DNA of 64,000 nucleotides. Source: Undaria pinnatifida. Its lineage: Eukaryota; Sar; Phaeophyceae; Laminariales; Alariaceae. The notes under the pieces were generated by a model, which saw only the letters and a program-made list of their open reading frames with translations, was not told the origin of the DNA and did no database searches. Of this stretch, positions 35,101-44,600 are shown in pieces. The DNA lies in NCBI GenBank assembly GCA_012845835.1, contig JABAKD010000020.1, positions 16,280,306 through 16,344,305 on the forward strand, written 5' to 3'. A program made the translations under genes and the position numbers. How positions within the stretch are numbered: the stretch's first letter is position 1; every line of letters begins with the position of its first letter.

Positions 35101-37424
35101 GGCTGACGGGGTACCAGGCGATGAGACAGGATGGGGAAGCGGGATATGTGAGTGTTTTTTTTTGTATTGCGGTTTTATGGTCTAATTGTACGACCCTAAT
35201 TCCAAGTAGGTTGTTGTCCGGAAGACGTTGGGTGCAGTCGTACAAGGGGCTTGATCGACCTCGGGGACCTCGAGGACGTTGGTCCTGGCCACGCTCTGTT
35301 AATACTTCCTCGCTCTTGGTCGCATAGACAGTCTAGTTAGCTGTGTAGCTATATAGCACCCCGTGAGAAGCCGCAACAAGCGGCTCTTAACTACACGTTG
35401 CTCTTATCTATAGTGGGAAATATCTAGCGTTAAGTATAGGCGAGACACGCCAATTTGACCGCTCTAAAGTCCCGTATGCTCTTATCCTGGGTGCTCTTAA
35501 ATCGGAGTACCCACTGTAACCAGTTATTCGCCCCCCCCGCCCCCACCCCTCGCGCCGCCTCCTTACTGCGACAGTCGCCAGGGTTGGCGAAGCTGATAGT
35601 AGCCGCGGCGATTTTCAATTCGGCGTATTCTTTTGCGTGGGACGTGCAGATGGACTGGGGGTTGGCGCAGGCGGGTAGTAAGCGGTGGGGGCTGCGGAAC
35701 ACGTTGCTGATCAGCCACGAGGACCCCTGGCCCTACTACGTGGCGGTGGTGATGGATTTCGTGCTCCGCTTGGCGTGGGTGGCACGGTATTTGGAAGGGC
35801 GGTTGGTGTTCACGGACATGGTGCTCACGCTGGAACTCGTCGAGGTATGTATGTATATGCGTGAATGTATTATTATGTTATTTTCAAGTACGTGTTAAGT
35901 ACCAGGTGTGGCATTTGCCCTGGGGGTACAGTAGAGTTCCCTCGATAGTGCCGGTTGCTCGCTATGGTGGCGGTTGCCCGCTATAGTGGCGGTTGCCCGC
36001 TATATTGGCGGTTGCCCGCTATAGTGGCGGTTGCCCGCTGTAGTGGCGGTTGCCCACTATAGTGCCTGTGAAATCGCTGCGCACAGATGGAAACCACCAG
36101 TAGTGGCAGGGTGTGGTGTAGTGCTGGTTGCCGCTGTAGTGCCTGTATTTACCTCTAGTGCACACACCGGCACTACAGAGGGACCACTACTCTGTACCCG
36201 ATACCCGGGGATCTACCCGAGTATGACCTACACGGTCAGGTGTGGTATTCGGGAGCCCCATAGTATAATATAAACCCTTCAAAAAAATGACCTCAAGTTT
36301 TTCGTTGTGTGTGTTTTTCCGTCACCCCGAAAGATATGCTGCGTACTAGTTCTCGCAGAACAAACGATTCGTTAGTCTCCCCGAAAATAGCGTGCACGTG
36401 TTTGTATTCCCGAAAAAAAACCCGAAGTTGTCTATCCGAAGAAAAGTAAAAAAAAGGAAACGCTCGTGTGACTGTTTACCCGCTTTGTTGGTGACCTCAC
36501 AAGTTGATTGTTGGCGACTTGAAAAGTTGGCTTTCTTATGTGCAGTAAATTGGTGCACACGTTTTGTTTACATTTGGTCCGCACCTTTTCGTCAGGAAGT
36601 ACAAAAACGTGCCTCGACACCGCGCTCGGGGCGTAGCCCTACACTAGCCTTACGAGCCAGGGTTAGCGAGTTTAGAGTTGGCTTGTTTTGACTTTCTTTC
36701 GTGGTTTATATTTTTGTTTTTAACATCCGAAAGCATTCAAAACCCTGAAAAAATGCAACAAAGAGTTTTTTCATGTTTTATCTGGTGCCAGGTATGTATT
36801 TATTAGAGCTGTGAGTCGGCAGAATTTCACGGCTAACAAGTAATCGGTAGGTGCCGTTAGCCGACGAACAGACTTTTGTCGGCAAGTCGGCTGGCGAACC
36901 CAGCTGATGGCCAGCCGACTTGCCGACTTAAGCAAGGCGAAAGCGAGCCAATTAGCTGCCCCCGCCGTGGGGTGGGGGGGGGGTGGGCGCCCAAAAAGGA
37001 AACAATGCGGCCCACATGATACAATCCCTCCAACATGTATGGAAACAAAATAAGTTGGATAGTCGGCACCTTCGGGAAACGACAAATTACTAGCCCGACT
37101 AATAAGTAGTTGGTGACTTGAGTCGTGACGACTTACAGCTGTACTATAGTATTGTTTGTATTTCACGACTGGAAAAGCTGCCATAAAAAGGCTTACCCGT
37201 GTTTTCACACCTCAAAAAACATTTTCATGGTATACCAGACCAACGACCAAAAGTCTCTCACAGCAGTAGTCCGTCCCCCTTTTTTTTTGCGCTTTTTTCA
37301 TTCCTTTCAGGTTTTGCGACGATCGATGTGGAACGTTTTCAGGCTGGAGTGGGAGTGCATCCAGTGCCTCGGTGGGACGAAACCGTTGCGGCTAGATAAG
37401 GGATCGGACGCGCTTAGGGTGTGA
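29120..37424 (+). CDS. EXS-domain membrane protein (ERD1/XPR1/SYG1-like), six exons
   Basis: Exons 29120-29270, 32977-33214, 34314-34535, 34991-35147, 35575-35844 and 37311-37424 (TGA). All introns are GT-AG and all phases close, giving 383 residues. The start ATG-ATG follows ACC. The product has several membrane spans: residues about 15-38, two in exon 2 and one or two in exon 3. Typical EXS sequence follows: FFPATDVHFAEVLVADALTS, GKYLSAFPVIW, NSAYSFAWDVQMDWGL and a terminal RRSMWNVFRLEWE. There is no SPX domain and the length is near yeast Erd1, so this is the short EXS form. Relatives act in the Golgi or at the plasma membrane in phosphate handling and retention of resident proteins. Localisation here is inferred from family. 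Confidence 0.9.
29876..30066. repeat. Tandem duplication of about 110 bases rich in GTAC
   Basis: GTACGTACCAGTACTTCG...GAACCGGTACCGGCAGCAC...GCAGCAGTCGTCTGCAG occurs at 29888-29962 and again at about 29974-30062 with small differences. It lies in EXS intron 1. Confidence 0.7.
30965..31938 (-). mobile_element. Inverted-end DNA element with AAACGCCCC subterminal motifs
   Basis: The left end reads AATGCTAGTGAACGCCCCG and the right end, reversed, reads AATGCTAGTAAACGCCCC. TTA or TA lies at both borders as a possible target duplication. The left 180 bases carry five (A)AACGCCC-type motifs in one orientation; the right end carries the motif reversed. The interior holds a minus-strand frame of about 175 codons (31963-31436) including LIMSQPSSTEKAPNTDKSTD and ending at a CA|GTAAGC donor-like site. 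No transposase is visible, so the element would be non-autonomous and may have captured a gene fragment. Confidence 0.55.
32108..32300 (+). repeat. Dispersed repeat copy (no poly-C part)
   Basis: CTGTTGACCCTGGTCCTAGC, GGGGAGTCGCCGAGCTATG, CGCGCGATCGGAGTATCACA and CGACGAAATCCTCGATCTC match the tail of the copy at 10.9-11.1 kb. It lies in EXS intron 1. Confidence 0.8.
33480..34145 (+). pseudogene. Decayed duplicate of EXS intron 2 end and start of exon 3
   Basis: The stretch 34105-34145 (CACACGGCACTGTTTTTTAT...CTTGGCAGACGTTTTATTCCC) parallels the start of true exon 3 (34318-34360). It encodes HTALFFMSLADVLFP versus HTALFFTSLAGVFFP in the real exon. Upstream sequence (33505-33600) also resembles 34160-34280. 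The duplicated acceptor is CCCCCCAG. The copy then loses similarity and lacks the rest of the exon, so it is a pseudo-exon or a possible cryptic alternative exon. Confidence 0.6.
34560..34900. repeat. GGT/GGGGT microsatellite filling EXS intron 3
   Basis: GGTGGT, GGCGGC and long G-runs occupy most of the 455-base intron between exons 3 and 4. Quadruplex-forming on the transcribed RNA strand. ORFs on both strands are artefacts. Confidence 0.85.
35936..36200. repeat. 19-base minisatellite GTGGCGGTTGCCCGCTATA and flanks
   Basis: About six near-perfect 19-base units lie at 35958-36064, flanked by TAGAGTTCCCTCGATAGTGCCG and CCGGCACTACAGAGGGACC. Parts of the same sequence occur in inverted orientation at 52380-52620. 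It lies in EXS intron 5. Confidence 0.75.
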
Positions 37425-37860
37425 GAAATTGTGCTATGTCATATGTTCGATGTTCAACGGACTCCAGATTGTGCTCTTCTCAGATATGCGCCATAAACAT
37501 GGAGCTGGGCGCTTAGGGCCTGATGTCCAGTCCTACTGCGTATATCGTGTGCTAGATAGATGTGCACCGGCCCCCCAAGATTGTGCTTTAGTTAGATGTG
37601 CATCCATCACGGCCCCCCAAGATTGTGCTTTAGTTAGATGTGCATCCATCATGGCCACTGAGCTACCATACCGCGCATAGTGGTAGCTCTGTGGTTTTGG
37701 TTTAGCTCACAACACGATACGTACCTGGTACTGCAGCAGCTACTGCAGCAGCTGTTGCGCGAAAGGGCAATTGTTTCGTCGAGTTGCATGGCAGTGGTGG
37801 GGTGGTGGCGGCTTGGTAGCGATGGTGGTAGCGTGGTGGTAGCTGTGACGGTGGCTAGCT
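37425..37860. other. Downstream region of the EXS gene
   Basis: Probable 3' untranslated sequence followed by a duplicated unit: CCCCCCAAGATTGTGCTTTAGTTAGATGTGCATCC occurs twice at about 37571-37650. No polyadenylation signal could be assigned with confidence. Confidence 0.5.
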
Positions 37861-38345
37861 GTGACGGTGGCTAGCTGTGACGGTGGCTGTGGCGGTAGCG
37901 GTGGCGGTAGCTGTGACGGGTCAGTATTTCTCCCACACACCTCTTTTGTCTGGTGTTTGATTAGGTGGAACAGGACAATGACAGGGTATGATATCTGCGG
38001 TGGTAGCGGTAGCTATGGCAGTAACCGTGGCAGCAGCTGTGGCGGTAATGTGCCAGTAGCGGTAGCGTAGCGGGTTCGTAGCGGTAGCGTAGCGTAGCGT
38101 TAGCAGTTAGCGTAGCGTTGGCGTAGCGTTAGCGTAGCGTTAGCGTAGCGGTAGCGTAGCGGTAGCGTAGCGGTAGCGTTAGCGTAGCGGTAGCGTAGCG
38201 TTAGCGTAGCGTTCGCGTAGCGTTCGCGCAGCGTTCGCGTAGCGTTCGCGCAGCGTTCGCGCAGCGTTCGCGCAGCGTTCGCGCAGCGTTCGCGCAGCGT
38301 TCGCGCAGCGTTCGCGCAGCGTTCGCGTAGCGTTAAGCGTGTCTG
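37860..38345. repeat. GTAGCG and 11-base GCGTTCGCGCA minisatellites
   Basis: Units of GGTAGCGTAGCG, TTAGCGTAGCG and finally about ten copies of GCGTTCGCGCA (38205-38330) form a graded array. The minus-strand ORF reading TLRERCANAAR repeats is an artefact of three 11-base units per 33 bases. Confidence 0.85.
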
Positions 38346-38399
38346 TAGCGTGCCAGTAGCGTGCCAGTAGCGTTACCATGGGGTGGCAGTGGCTGAGGC

Positions 38400-39840
38400 A
38401 GTAGCTGTGGCTGTAGCTGCGGCAGTATAGCTGTGACAGTGGCTGTGGCAGAAGCTTGCGTATGGAAGCGACCATTTCGCCAAAGGCGGAAATTGTTGTC
38501 CTCGTGCCCCAACTCGTTTTTGAGGCTTCAATTTTCTATATTTTGCCTTCAAAATTCACGCGGCAGTAGCGCTTGTGGCAGTAGCGTAGCAGCAGCGGAC
38601 GTGCCAGCGAAGGCGCAGGGCAGGATACGTACCGAGGAAATACATCACTTTTTTGTTCTTCTGTTGTCGCTGAGCGCTTCTACATTTGGAGCTAACGCTG
38701 CTGCTGCATTTGCTGCTCATGCTTCTACTGCTGCTGTAGTTTTTGTTGTGTCGTTGCTGCTGCTGCCTGTGGCTTAAGCGCTGATACTGCTGTTGATGCT
38801 GCTGGATGGTGCTGTTGTTGCCGCTGCCGCAACGGCTGGTTATTGTTTGGGGGGGCGCCTACCTGCGCGAGGGGTTAGACATTTTGCTGCCGCCTGAGAG
38901 GAACGTTGACACGTGTATAGCTGTGTTTGATACGAATTAGTATTCCGCCAAAAATGAGTGGAAGCGTGGATTGTAGTGCCGTATAGTAATGGTTTATATA
39001 TTGGTGTACCAGTAGCGACATGAGATTATCTGAGATGAGACGATATGGGAGACTCTAAGAGGATCTGAGGTCATACCACATTTTCTGAGAGATAATCGGA
39101 CAACATCTAAAATGATCTGGTCTGAGCGCATCTGAAATGTTCTGAGAGGGTCAAACATGTACTGGTCTGAAAGCATCTGGCCTGATCTCATGCCGGGTAT
39201 GATCCGAGAGCATCTGAGAGGGTTGGAAACGATGTGACAAGAGATATTCAGATTTTTTCATGCTCTGATGCGACAAGAGATATTCAGATATTTTCATGCT
39301 CTGATCCAATCTGAGATGATCCAGATTTGTTGCGACTGAGGTAGAGTACCAATAGTATTATGAGTACATTGCTTTTAGGGTGCGGGATGCACATCTTTTT
39401 TTAGCGTGATTTCATACATGCAGAAGTATTTTTGTTTTCATGAATATACCAGGTACATAATGGCCGGACGTAACCATTTTTTTTTGTATGTTGCGGATGC
39501 CATTCCTTGCAAGATGCGGTGGGTGCCCTTGGTCGCCGGTTACTGCTTAACGCGTACCATGGTTGTTTGAACAGCACATGGTGGATTGAAGGGACGTGAT
39601 GGTGGAGGCGTGATTTAGATTGTATGCGCGCGGGGGAAGGGGTTGTGGTATTGCCCTAAAAGGCTTGCTCTAGAAGAGGATTCGTGTGCTAATGCAATTG
39701 ATTTGAAGTCAAATTGACAAAAAAATATTCGGTTTGTTATGGAAGTGTGATGAGCTTAAGCTTTGCTCTTACCCGCCTGCCGGAGGATTAAAAAAACAAA
39801 AATTGCCTCCCAAGGCAACCGCTCAAACTTCTATTACCAC
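38400..39840. repeat. Low-complexity and TCTGAGATGATC-rich stretch
   Basis: GCTGCTGCT-rich sequence (38695-38840) could encode a small 114-codon plus-strand ORF (38433-38777), which I do not trust. From 39020 to 39330, CTGAGA/GATCTGA units recur irregularly (TCTGAGATGA, ATCTGAGAG, two copies of ACAAGAGATATTCAGA). A repeat at 39740-39830 (GAGCTTAAGCTTTG...CGCCGGAGGATTAAAAA-like) is shared with 48368-48430. Confidence 0.5.
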
Positions 39841-39847
39841 TGCAACG

Positions 39848-40660
39848 TTATCCCACACTAATTCCCAGCAGTTTATCCCCCCACACGTGGTTGCAGTTCT
39901 TAACCCTTTTTAGAGCCCCCATATCCCTCCCTGTACTAACTTCAAGTACATTTGTAAAAAAAAAGGTTTCCGGTTGTAAAGGCGTTAAGGGGTTAAGAAC
40001 AAAATCGCTACAGTAGAACATGCGTCTTTTTGGATGCATAAAAATATCGTATTTTGACCTTACTGTGAAATTAATAGGTGGGGGACACAGAGTGCCCCCT
40101 GCAGGTCTGCCAATTGGGTAGGTCCTCGGAGAGTACTCACTTTCGTTCCTTCGTAGAGATGTAGCTTTATTCGTTTTCACCAGAGCCCGGGATAGCTTCT
40201 GAGATCGGAGGCGCGTGCCTCCGATCTAATTCCTAACTTCCCCGAATATAAACCGCCAACCTCATCATACGAAACCCATCCAAATGATCTCAAATTCGGA
40301 TACCTACAGGCCTTTCGAGGCCGTATCTTAACACTAGCCCACCCTGATGAGTCGCATATGCAGAAATATGGGAGATTCGGGGAAACTCCGGTTCTACGAA
40401 CTAGACCATGAGTCGAAGATGCGGCTCCTCAAAACCCACTCCCACACCTCTAACCGTCTGGCTACGGAGCCAGAAACACGCGAAGAAAAGCAGTAGAAAG
40501 AAAAGCAGACCCTACAGCAAGGCAATAGTCACCCATCAAAAACCTGCCGCATGCCGCCGGCGTGGCGGGGGGGGCAGAAAAGGCTCTAGCACATGCCGCA
40601 TGCCGCCGGTGTGGCGGGGGGGGGCAGGAAAGGCTCTACGGTAAACTAACGACAAAAAGG
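39848..40660. other. Non-coding stretch with a small duplication
   Basis: GCATGCCGCCGG(C/T)GTGGCGGGGGGGGCAG-AAAGGCTCTA occurs twice in tandem at 40549-40640. A perfect inverted patch (GATCGGAGGC...GCCTCCGATC) lies at 40203-40227 and can form a hairpin. No gene is supported between 39.8 and 41.2 kb. A run of about 18 A lies at 40849-40866. Confidence 0.5.
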
Positions 40661-41196
40661 GTACTATGGTGAGGCGAACCCTCGTCGATATAGAGGGGGA
40701 CACAGGCGCTAACACAAGGGAGAAGTCATGCGAAAAACCTCCCGCGGGCCATCGGCAAGGCGGGGGGGTCAGACGGGGAAGCGACGAATACCCGGGATGG
40801 AATGTGTCAACACCTACAGCCCCGCTAGGGGAGGAAGTGTTTAGACGAAAAAAAAAAAAAAAAAAAGCAGAACAAATACAACACACAAAACATAAAAGAA
40901 GACACACAGACCCGTACACTGGTCGCCCCCCGGCTCTGGGCTGAGGAGGGCGTCGGCAGGGCGAATTTGAACTATGACAAAAAGACGGCAACCCTGCGCC
41001 TCAGATAGCGGCGTTTTACCCGAACCCTGACCCGGCACTGAACAGGGGGTTCGGCAGGACAGAAAAAAAAATGGAAAGAACCGCCCCAAAACTCGACAAA
41101 GACCCTCAGGACACTACAAACGACCCAAAGACAAAGACGCAAAACTCATACCTCAAAAAAATGAAGAACTATCGAGAAGCGGTGGTGGCTTGGAAG

Positions 41197-43128
41197 TCAA
41201 CTGGCCACGACCGCGCCTCGAGATTCGTCTACGTTACGTTGGATTCCCCGAGGAAACGCACTGGCGATGTGAACTTGCAAGCACCAAGAGCCTCGTACGG
41301 CTCCCGTTGAAGTCGTGTAGCGCGCCCGGGGAAGAGGGAGTTTAATCGGTCCCGGGTCGTCCAGAAAGCGGACCAGGTATACCTTGTCCGCGGTAGTGCT
41401 CGCGCTGGTTTTTCCTAGCCACCATAAACCATCGTCTCCCTTGTACCAAAAGTGGGCTCCCTTAGGAAGTACTGTGTCGTGGTAGCGACGGAGCCAATCG
41501 GTGCGGGGAACACAGGCGTAGCCCAGCGCTAGGAAACGTTCCCCGTTGTTGCGGGAGAGCTCACGCTGTGCCGCTCCGATCCGCATTCGGCAGTAAAGGC
41601 GGTTGGTTTGGCGGTGCTGGTCCGGGGTTCCGGTCCAATAACGCAAGATGTGCGAGTGGGAGAGGTGGAGGTCCATTTCCCGCTCCCAGGACGGTTCGGA
41701 GAGTCCCGCCCAATGCGTCTTGTATAGCACCGCGATGATGCCACCTCGCCCCCGTAACGACTGATGACCAGTGATCTGCTCCACCTCCAGCCGTTGGAGG
41801 GGAGTCGAAACGTCGTCTTGAGTGACGTGGTACGGCGTGGACTTCTTGGAAAATTTGTTGAGCACATACTGTGTCAGCCCCGCCGGTAGGTATTTGGGCA
41901 TGTCCCCGCTGTCGTGGGGGTTGGCACAGGGTTTGCAGCGCTCGATAGCCACACGCCGACGAGCGTCCGAACCAGGCAGGTCGGAAGGGAGATCCAAATA
42001 AAGGAGGTTGCTCCCGAGCGGCGAGCCGTCCGGGGTCTCGGCGGCGGAGCAGGGACCGACGGCCAGGACCTTGTATGGGCCCGTCCAGTAAAGCGCGAGT
42101 TTGGCCTTGAGTACCTTGGCGTCGGTATTCGCTTTCACACCCTGGCGGATGGTAGAGGCAGAATTGTATACCCATGCCCAACCACCCACAGTGAAGTTAG
42201 GTGCTGGACGCAGCGCGTCGGCGAGGGCGGAGTTTCTGCGGTTAACACGGGAAACGGTGAGGGCGTGGTGTGCGCGGACAATGTCGTTCGCGCGCTTTTG
42301 CCGGTCGGTGGCCAAATCGCAATAGGCCAGGTGGTCACGGGCCAGACTCTGGTGTCCCACGACACCTTTGCGGTCGAAAATCGTCAGGGGGAGCCGTGGG
42401 AGTCTGCCCATGTGGACCTCGTTGGGCGCCAAACCCGTCGCCGCGCTGACAGAGTTGTTGTAAGCGAATTCGACGTGGGGCAGATGCGAGTCCCAGTCGT
42501 CTTGTCGCTCGTTGACGACCATAGCCAGCATTTGTGCCATAGTGTGATTTACCCGCTCAACGCCCCCGTTACAGTTGGGATGGTAGGAGCTTGTAGCAAG
42601 CTTGTGTACACCTAACAGCTGATATACAGCTTGTGAAAGCTTGGAGCAGAACTGCAGTCCGTTGTCCGAGAGTATGGTGCGCGGGCACCCCCACAAGGGG
42701 ATGTATTGGTTCACCAGGATATTGGCTGTACCTTCCGCGGTGAACTCAGCGGCAGTGACGGGGAACATGTCGGCCCGACGACTGAAGCGATCGGTGAACA
42801 GCAGGATGTAGGTGTTGCCTCGTGGTGTGACCGGAAGGGGGCCGAAGTAGTCAACACTGACGGCGATACCTGGACCTTCCGGCAGAGGCATTGTGATGAT
42901 GGGCCAGCGGACAGTCAGCCGTGGGGTTTTCCGCGCTTGGCACTTCAAGCAGTGGCGAAGCCACCACCGGGTACACACACTCATGCCAATCCACCAATAA
43001 AAACGCTCCAGCATGCGCAACGTGCGCGTGGTGCCAAGGTGGCAGGAGGCCGTCGAGTGGCAAGCTTGCATGATCCAAGGGCGCATGAGCAGGGGAACGT
43101 AGATGCGAACTGGCTCGTCGTTTAGCAA
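41197..43128 (-). CDS. Ty3/gypsy chromovirus integrase with chromodomain (3' part of pol)
   Basis: Open for 643 residues. Zinc-binding HHCC: H24, H30, C60, C63. The catalytic core has D93 (VSVDYFG), D155 (ILSDNG) and E191 (GGVERVN), i.e. D,D35E. A GPY-type module (YWTGPYKVLAV, about 347-357) is followed by a chromodomain at about 446-500 (YKTHWAGLSEPSWERE, ILRYW). A C-terminal module at about 556-602 (FWYKGDDGLWWLGK, YLVRFLDDPGP) resembles Tudor/Agenet folds. The enzyme would join element cDNA to host DNA, with the chromodomain guiding it to marked chromatin. The listed start is not native: upstream pol sequence continues in another frame after a frameshift near 43.13-43.18 kb. No LTR was found beside it. 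Confidence 0.9.
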   Translation of the reverse strand: MLNDEPVRIYVPLLMRPWIMQACHSTASCHLGTTRTLRMLERFYWWIGMSVCTRWWLRHCLKCQARKTPRLTVRWPIITMPLPEGPGIAVSVDYFGPLPVTPRGNTYILLFTDRFSRRADMFPVTAAEFTAEGTANILVNQYIPLWGCPRTILSDNGLQFCSKLSQAVYQLLGVHKLATSSYHPNCNGGVERVNHTMAQMLAMVVNERQDDWDSHLPHVEFAYNNSVSAATGLAPNEVHMGRLPRLPLTIFDRKGVVGHQSLARDHLAYCDLATDRQKRANDIVRAHHALTVSRVNRRNSALADALRPAPNFTVGGWAWVYNSASTIRQGVKANTDAKVLKAKLALYWTGPYKVLAVGPCSAAETPDGSPLGSNLLYLDLPSDLPGSDARRRVAIERCKPCANPHDSGDMPKYLPAGLTQYVLNKFSKKSTPYHVTQDDVSTPLQRLEVEQITGHQSLRGRGGIIAVLYKTHWAGLSEPSWEREMDLHLSHSHILRYWTGTPDQHRQTNRLYCRMRIGAAQRELSRNNGERFLALGYACVPRTDWLRRYHDTVLPKGAHFWYKGDDGLWWLGKTSASTTADKVYLVRFLDDPGPIKLPLPRARYTTSTGAVRGSWCLQVHIASAFPRGIQRNVDESRGAVVAS

Positions 43129-43707
43129 AGCAAGCAGCTCGCCCCACAGAGTTCGGTTTGTCGGAGCTTGTTGGCGGTAGTGTCGAGTTACGGACGAGTA
43201 GGACGATGTCGTCGTCGGTTGTATGTAGTCGACCCTTACCCGCCAGCTCCTGGATGTCTGAGAGGGAGGGACGCTTGTGCAAGAGGTAGCACGCCAAAAA
43301 GTCGGGCGGCAGGACCGATTGCCGGCCGATAGAAACGTAACGCATCATGGCGTGGCACGTCGGCTCAGCGTGCTGCTCTCGCTTCCAATCGTAATGTGAA
43401 TAACGCGCGACGGAATCGGCGAAACGCAATTCAGCAGCGTTGCGAAGGGCGTCCGCCCTTGTATATGCGGTCGGCGTGCCACCAGGAGAAGGCGTGAGCC
43501 GTAAGAGAGGAGTTCCCATATAGGCTCTGCGTGGTCGCGGTCGGACGGCAGTGGCACCGTGCGGACCGGCGAGTCGACAAGAGCAGGGGTCGCGGCGGCG
43601 ACGGGGTCGGCTGCGGCCGTGGAACTCGCGACGGGGTTGTACTTCGTCCGCAAGATGGCCGAGGGGCCCCGCCGGGCCCGAATCCATAATCTACAGCGGG
43701 GGTGCAT
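43128..43707 (-). pseudogene. Pol segment between RNase H and integrase, frameshifted
   Basis: A minus frame encodes RFADSVARYSHYDWKREQHA, SVLPPDFLACYLLHKRPSLS and DDDIVLLVRNSTLPPTSSDK. This is the type of linker that precedes the integrase zinc finger. It then runs out of frame with the integrase ORF around 43150-43180, where the other frame reads ELLALLNDEPVRIYVPLLMR. A single-base indel explains this. Its 5' end merges with the Ser/Ala/Pro-rich region upstream. Confidence 0.65.
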
Positions 43708-44530
43708 TACCCGTTGTTATCGCTGTTCGTCGGCGCGTCGTCGACGACGGAGGGGCTGGAGTGCCAAGCATGGCGGAGACGGACACAGTCGAACCGGTGG
43801 TCGCGGCGGGGGCCGTCTCCTGTGAAGAACTCCGGGATAGATAAGTCGGCTGTGCGATGGGCGTCGCTGCAGCCAGGGCTTCTGCGGAGCCCGTGCCGCC
43901 CTCGATGGGTATGGCAAAGACCGAAGCGAAAACAGTGTCGGCGGCAGGTGAAATCGACCCGCGGCCGGTACAGCCTTCGGTAGTGGCGACGGAGGCAGAA
44001 ACACGAGCGACGAATCTCCCCGGGGAAACAGAAAGGCCGTCAATCCTTATACGTGGCTCGTGTGTGCGAAAATCGTGAAACGCGGTAGATGTGAGAGGGA
44101 GCCCACCCAAGGCAGCATGTTCAGTGCGGGGCACGAGCCCACCCAAGACAGTGCTTTCGGCGAGGGGTTCGAGTCCACCCAAAGCAGTGCTTTCGGTGTG
44201 GGGCACGAGCCCACCCAAGACAGTGCTTTTGGCGAGGGGCGCGAGTCCACCCGAACCGACTCCTGGGATCGGCGAGGGGGGAGCGCGCAGCCCGCGGGTC
44301 CGTAGGAGGTAGATACCGCTATCTCCAACGGGGTTGAGGCTTGTCAACCCCACGAGGTTGAATTTTCCCAAGCCACTGCGGTCGTACTCCGTAGCGGGCT
44401 CTGGAAAACGGGCCGGAAAAATCGGCGATGCCCTTGGCGCTGCCTTTGCGGTACTCGAGTGTGCAATCGAACGCGGTGACGAACTCAAGCTACCGCTGGA
44501 CTCGTGCATTGAGGGTCCCCACTTTGCCAA
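43691..44530 (-). pseudogene. Pol spacer with 15-residue repeats
   Basis: A 279-codon frame, rich in Ser, Thr, Ala and Pro, follows the RNase H remnant. It contains about five tandem 15-residue repeats of the form GLxPxxxSTxLG (GGLVPHTESTALGGL type) encoded by 44080-44270. It likely corresponds to spacer sequence expanded by minisatellite growth. Given the decayed RNase H upstream, it is unlikely to be translated as part of an intact polyprotein. Confidence 0.5.
44080..44270. repeat. 45-base coding minisatellite in pol
   Basis: Units of GAGCCCACCCAAGACAGTGC TTTCGGCGAGGGG... alternate between two subtypes (CACGAGCCC and CGAGTCCACC), about four to five copies. The length is a multiple of three, so the frame is preserved. 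Confidence 0.8.
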
Positions 44531-44600
44531 TGCTCTCCTATGTATTGTGGCCGGAGAATATGCAGAATTTTGTTCCCCTCAGTATCCTCGGAGGTGTTTG
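44395..44600 (-). pseudogene. RNase H remnant of the Ty3/gypsy element
   Basis: The minus strand reads TKFCIFSGHNT, stop, ESIGKVGTLNARVQR, stop, LEFVTAFDCTLEYRKG SAKGIADF. This follows the typical order of the end of gypsy RNase H (F-x-V-x-TDH..., N-ARLQRW, FD-x-x-x-YRPG, N-x-x-ADxLSR). The tryptophan after QR is replaced by a TAG stop near 44490. The TDH and DxLSR motifs are eroded. Reverse transcriptase sequence was not recognised upstream. Confidence 0.6.

Noticed and set aside
11335..38345. Regularly spaced short repeats considered as CRISPR arrays
   Set aside because: Units are degenerate and contiguous with no unique equal-length spacers, and the gene structure is eukaryotic.
38179..38475. 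Minus-strand ORF with TLRERCANAAR repeats, at first sight a repeat protein
   Set aside because: Explained by the 11-base minisatellite; there is no variation favouring synonymous positions.
40200..41196. Search for the 3' LTR of the Ty3/gypsy element
   Set aside because: No sequence here is repeated upstream of the element; only a local 45-base duplication and an A-run are present.
41914..42615. 233-codon plus-strand ORF
   Set aside because: Antisense shadow of the integrase ORF, whose catalytic motifs are unmistakable on the minus strand.
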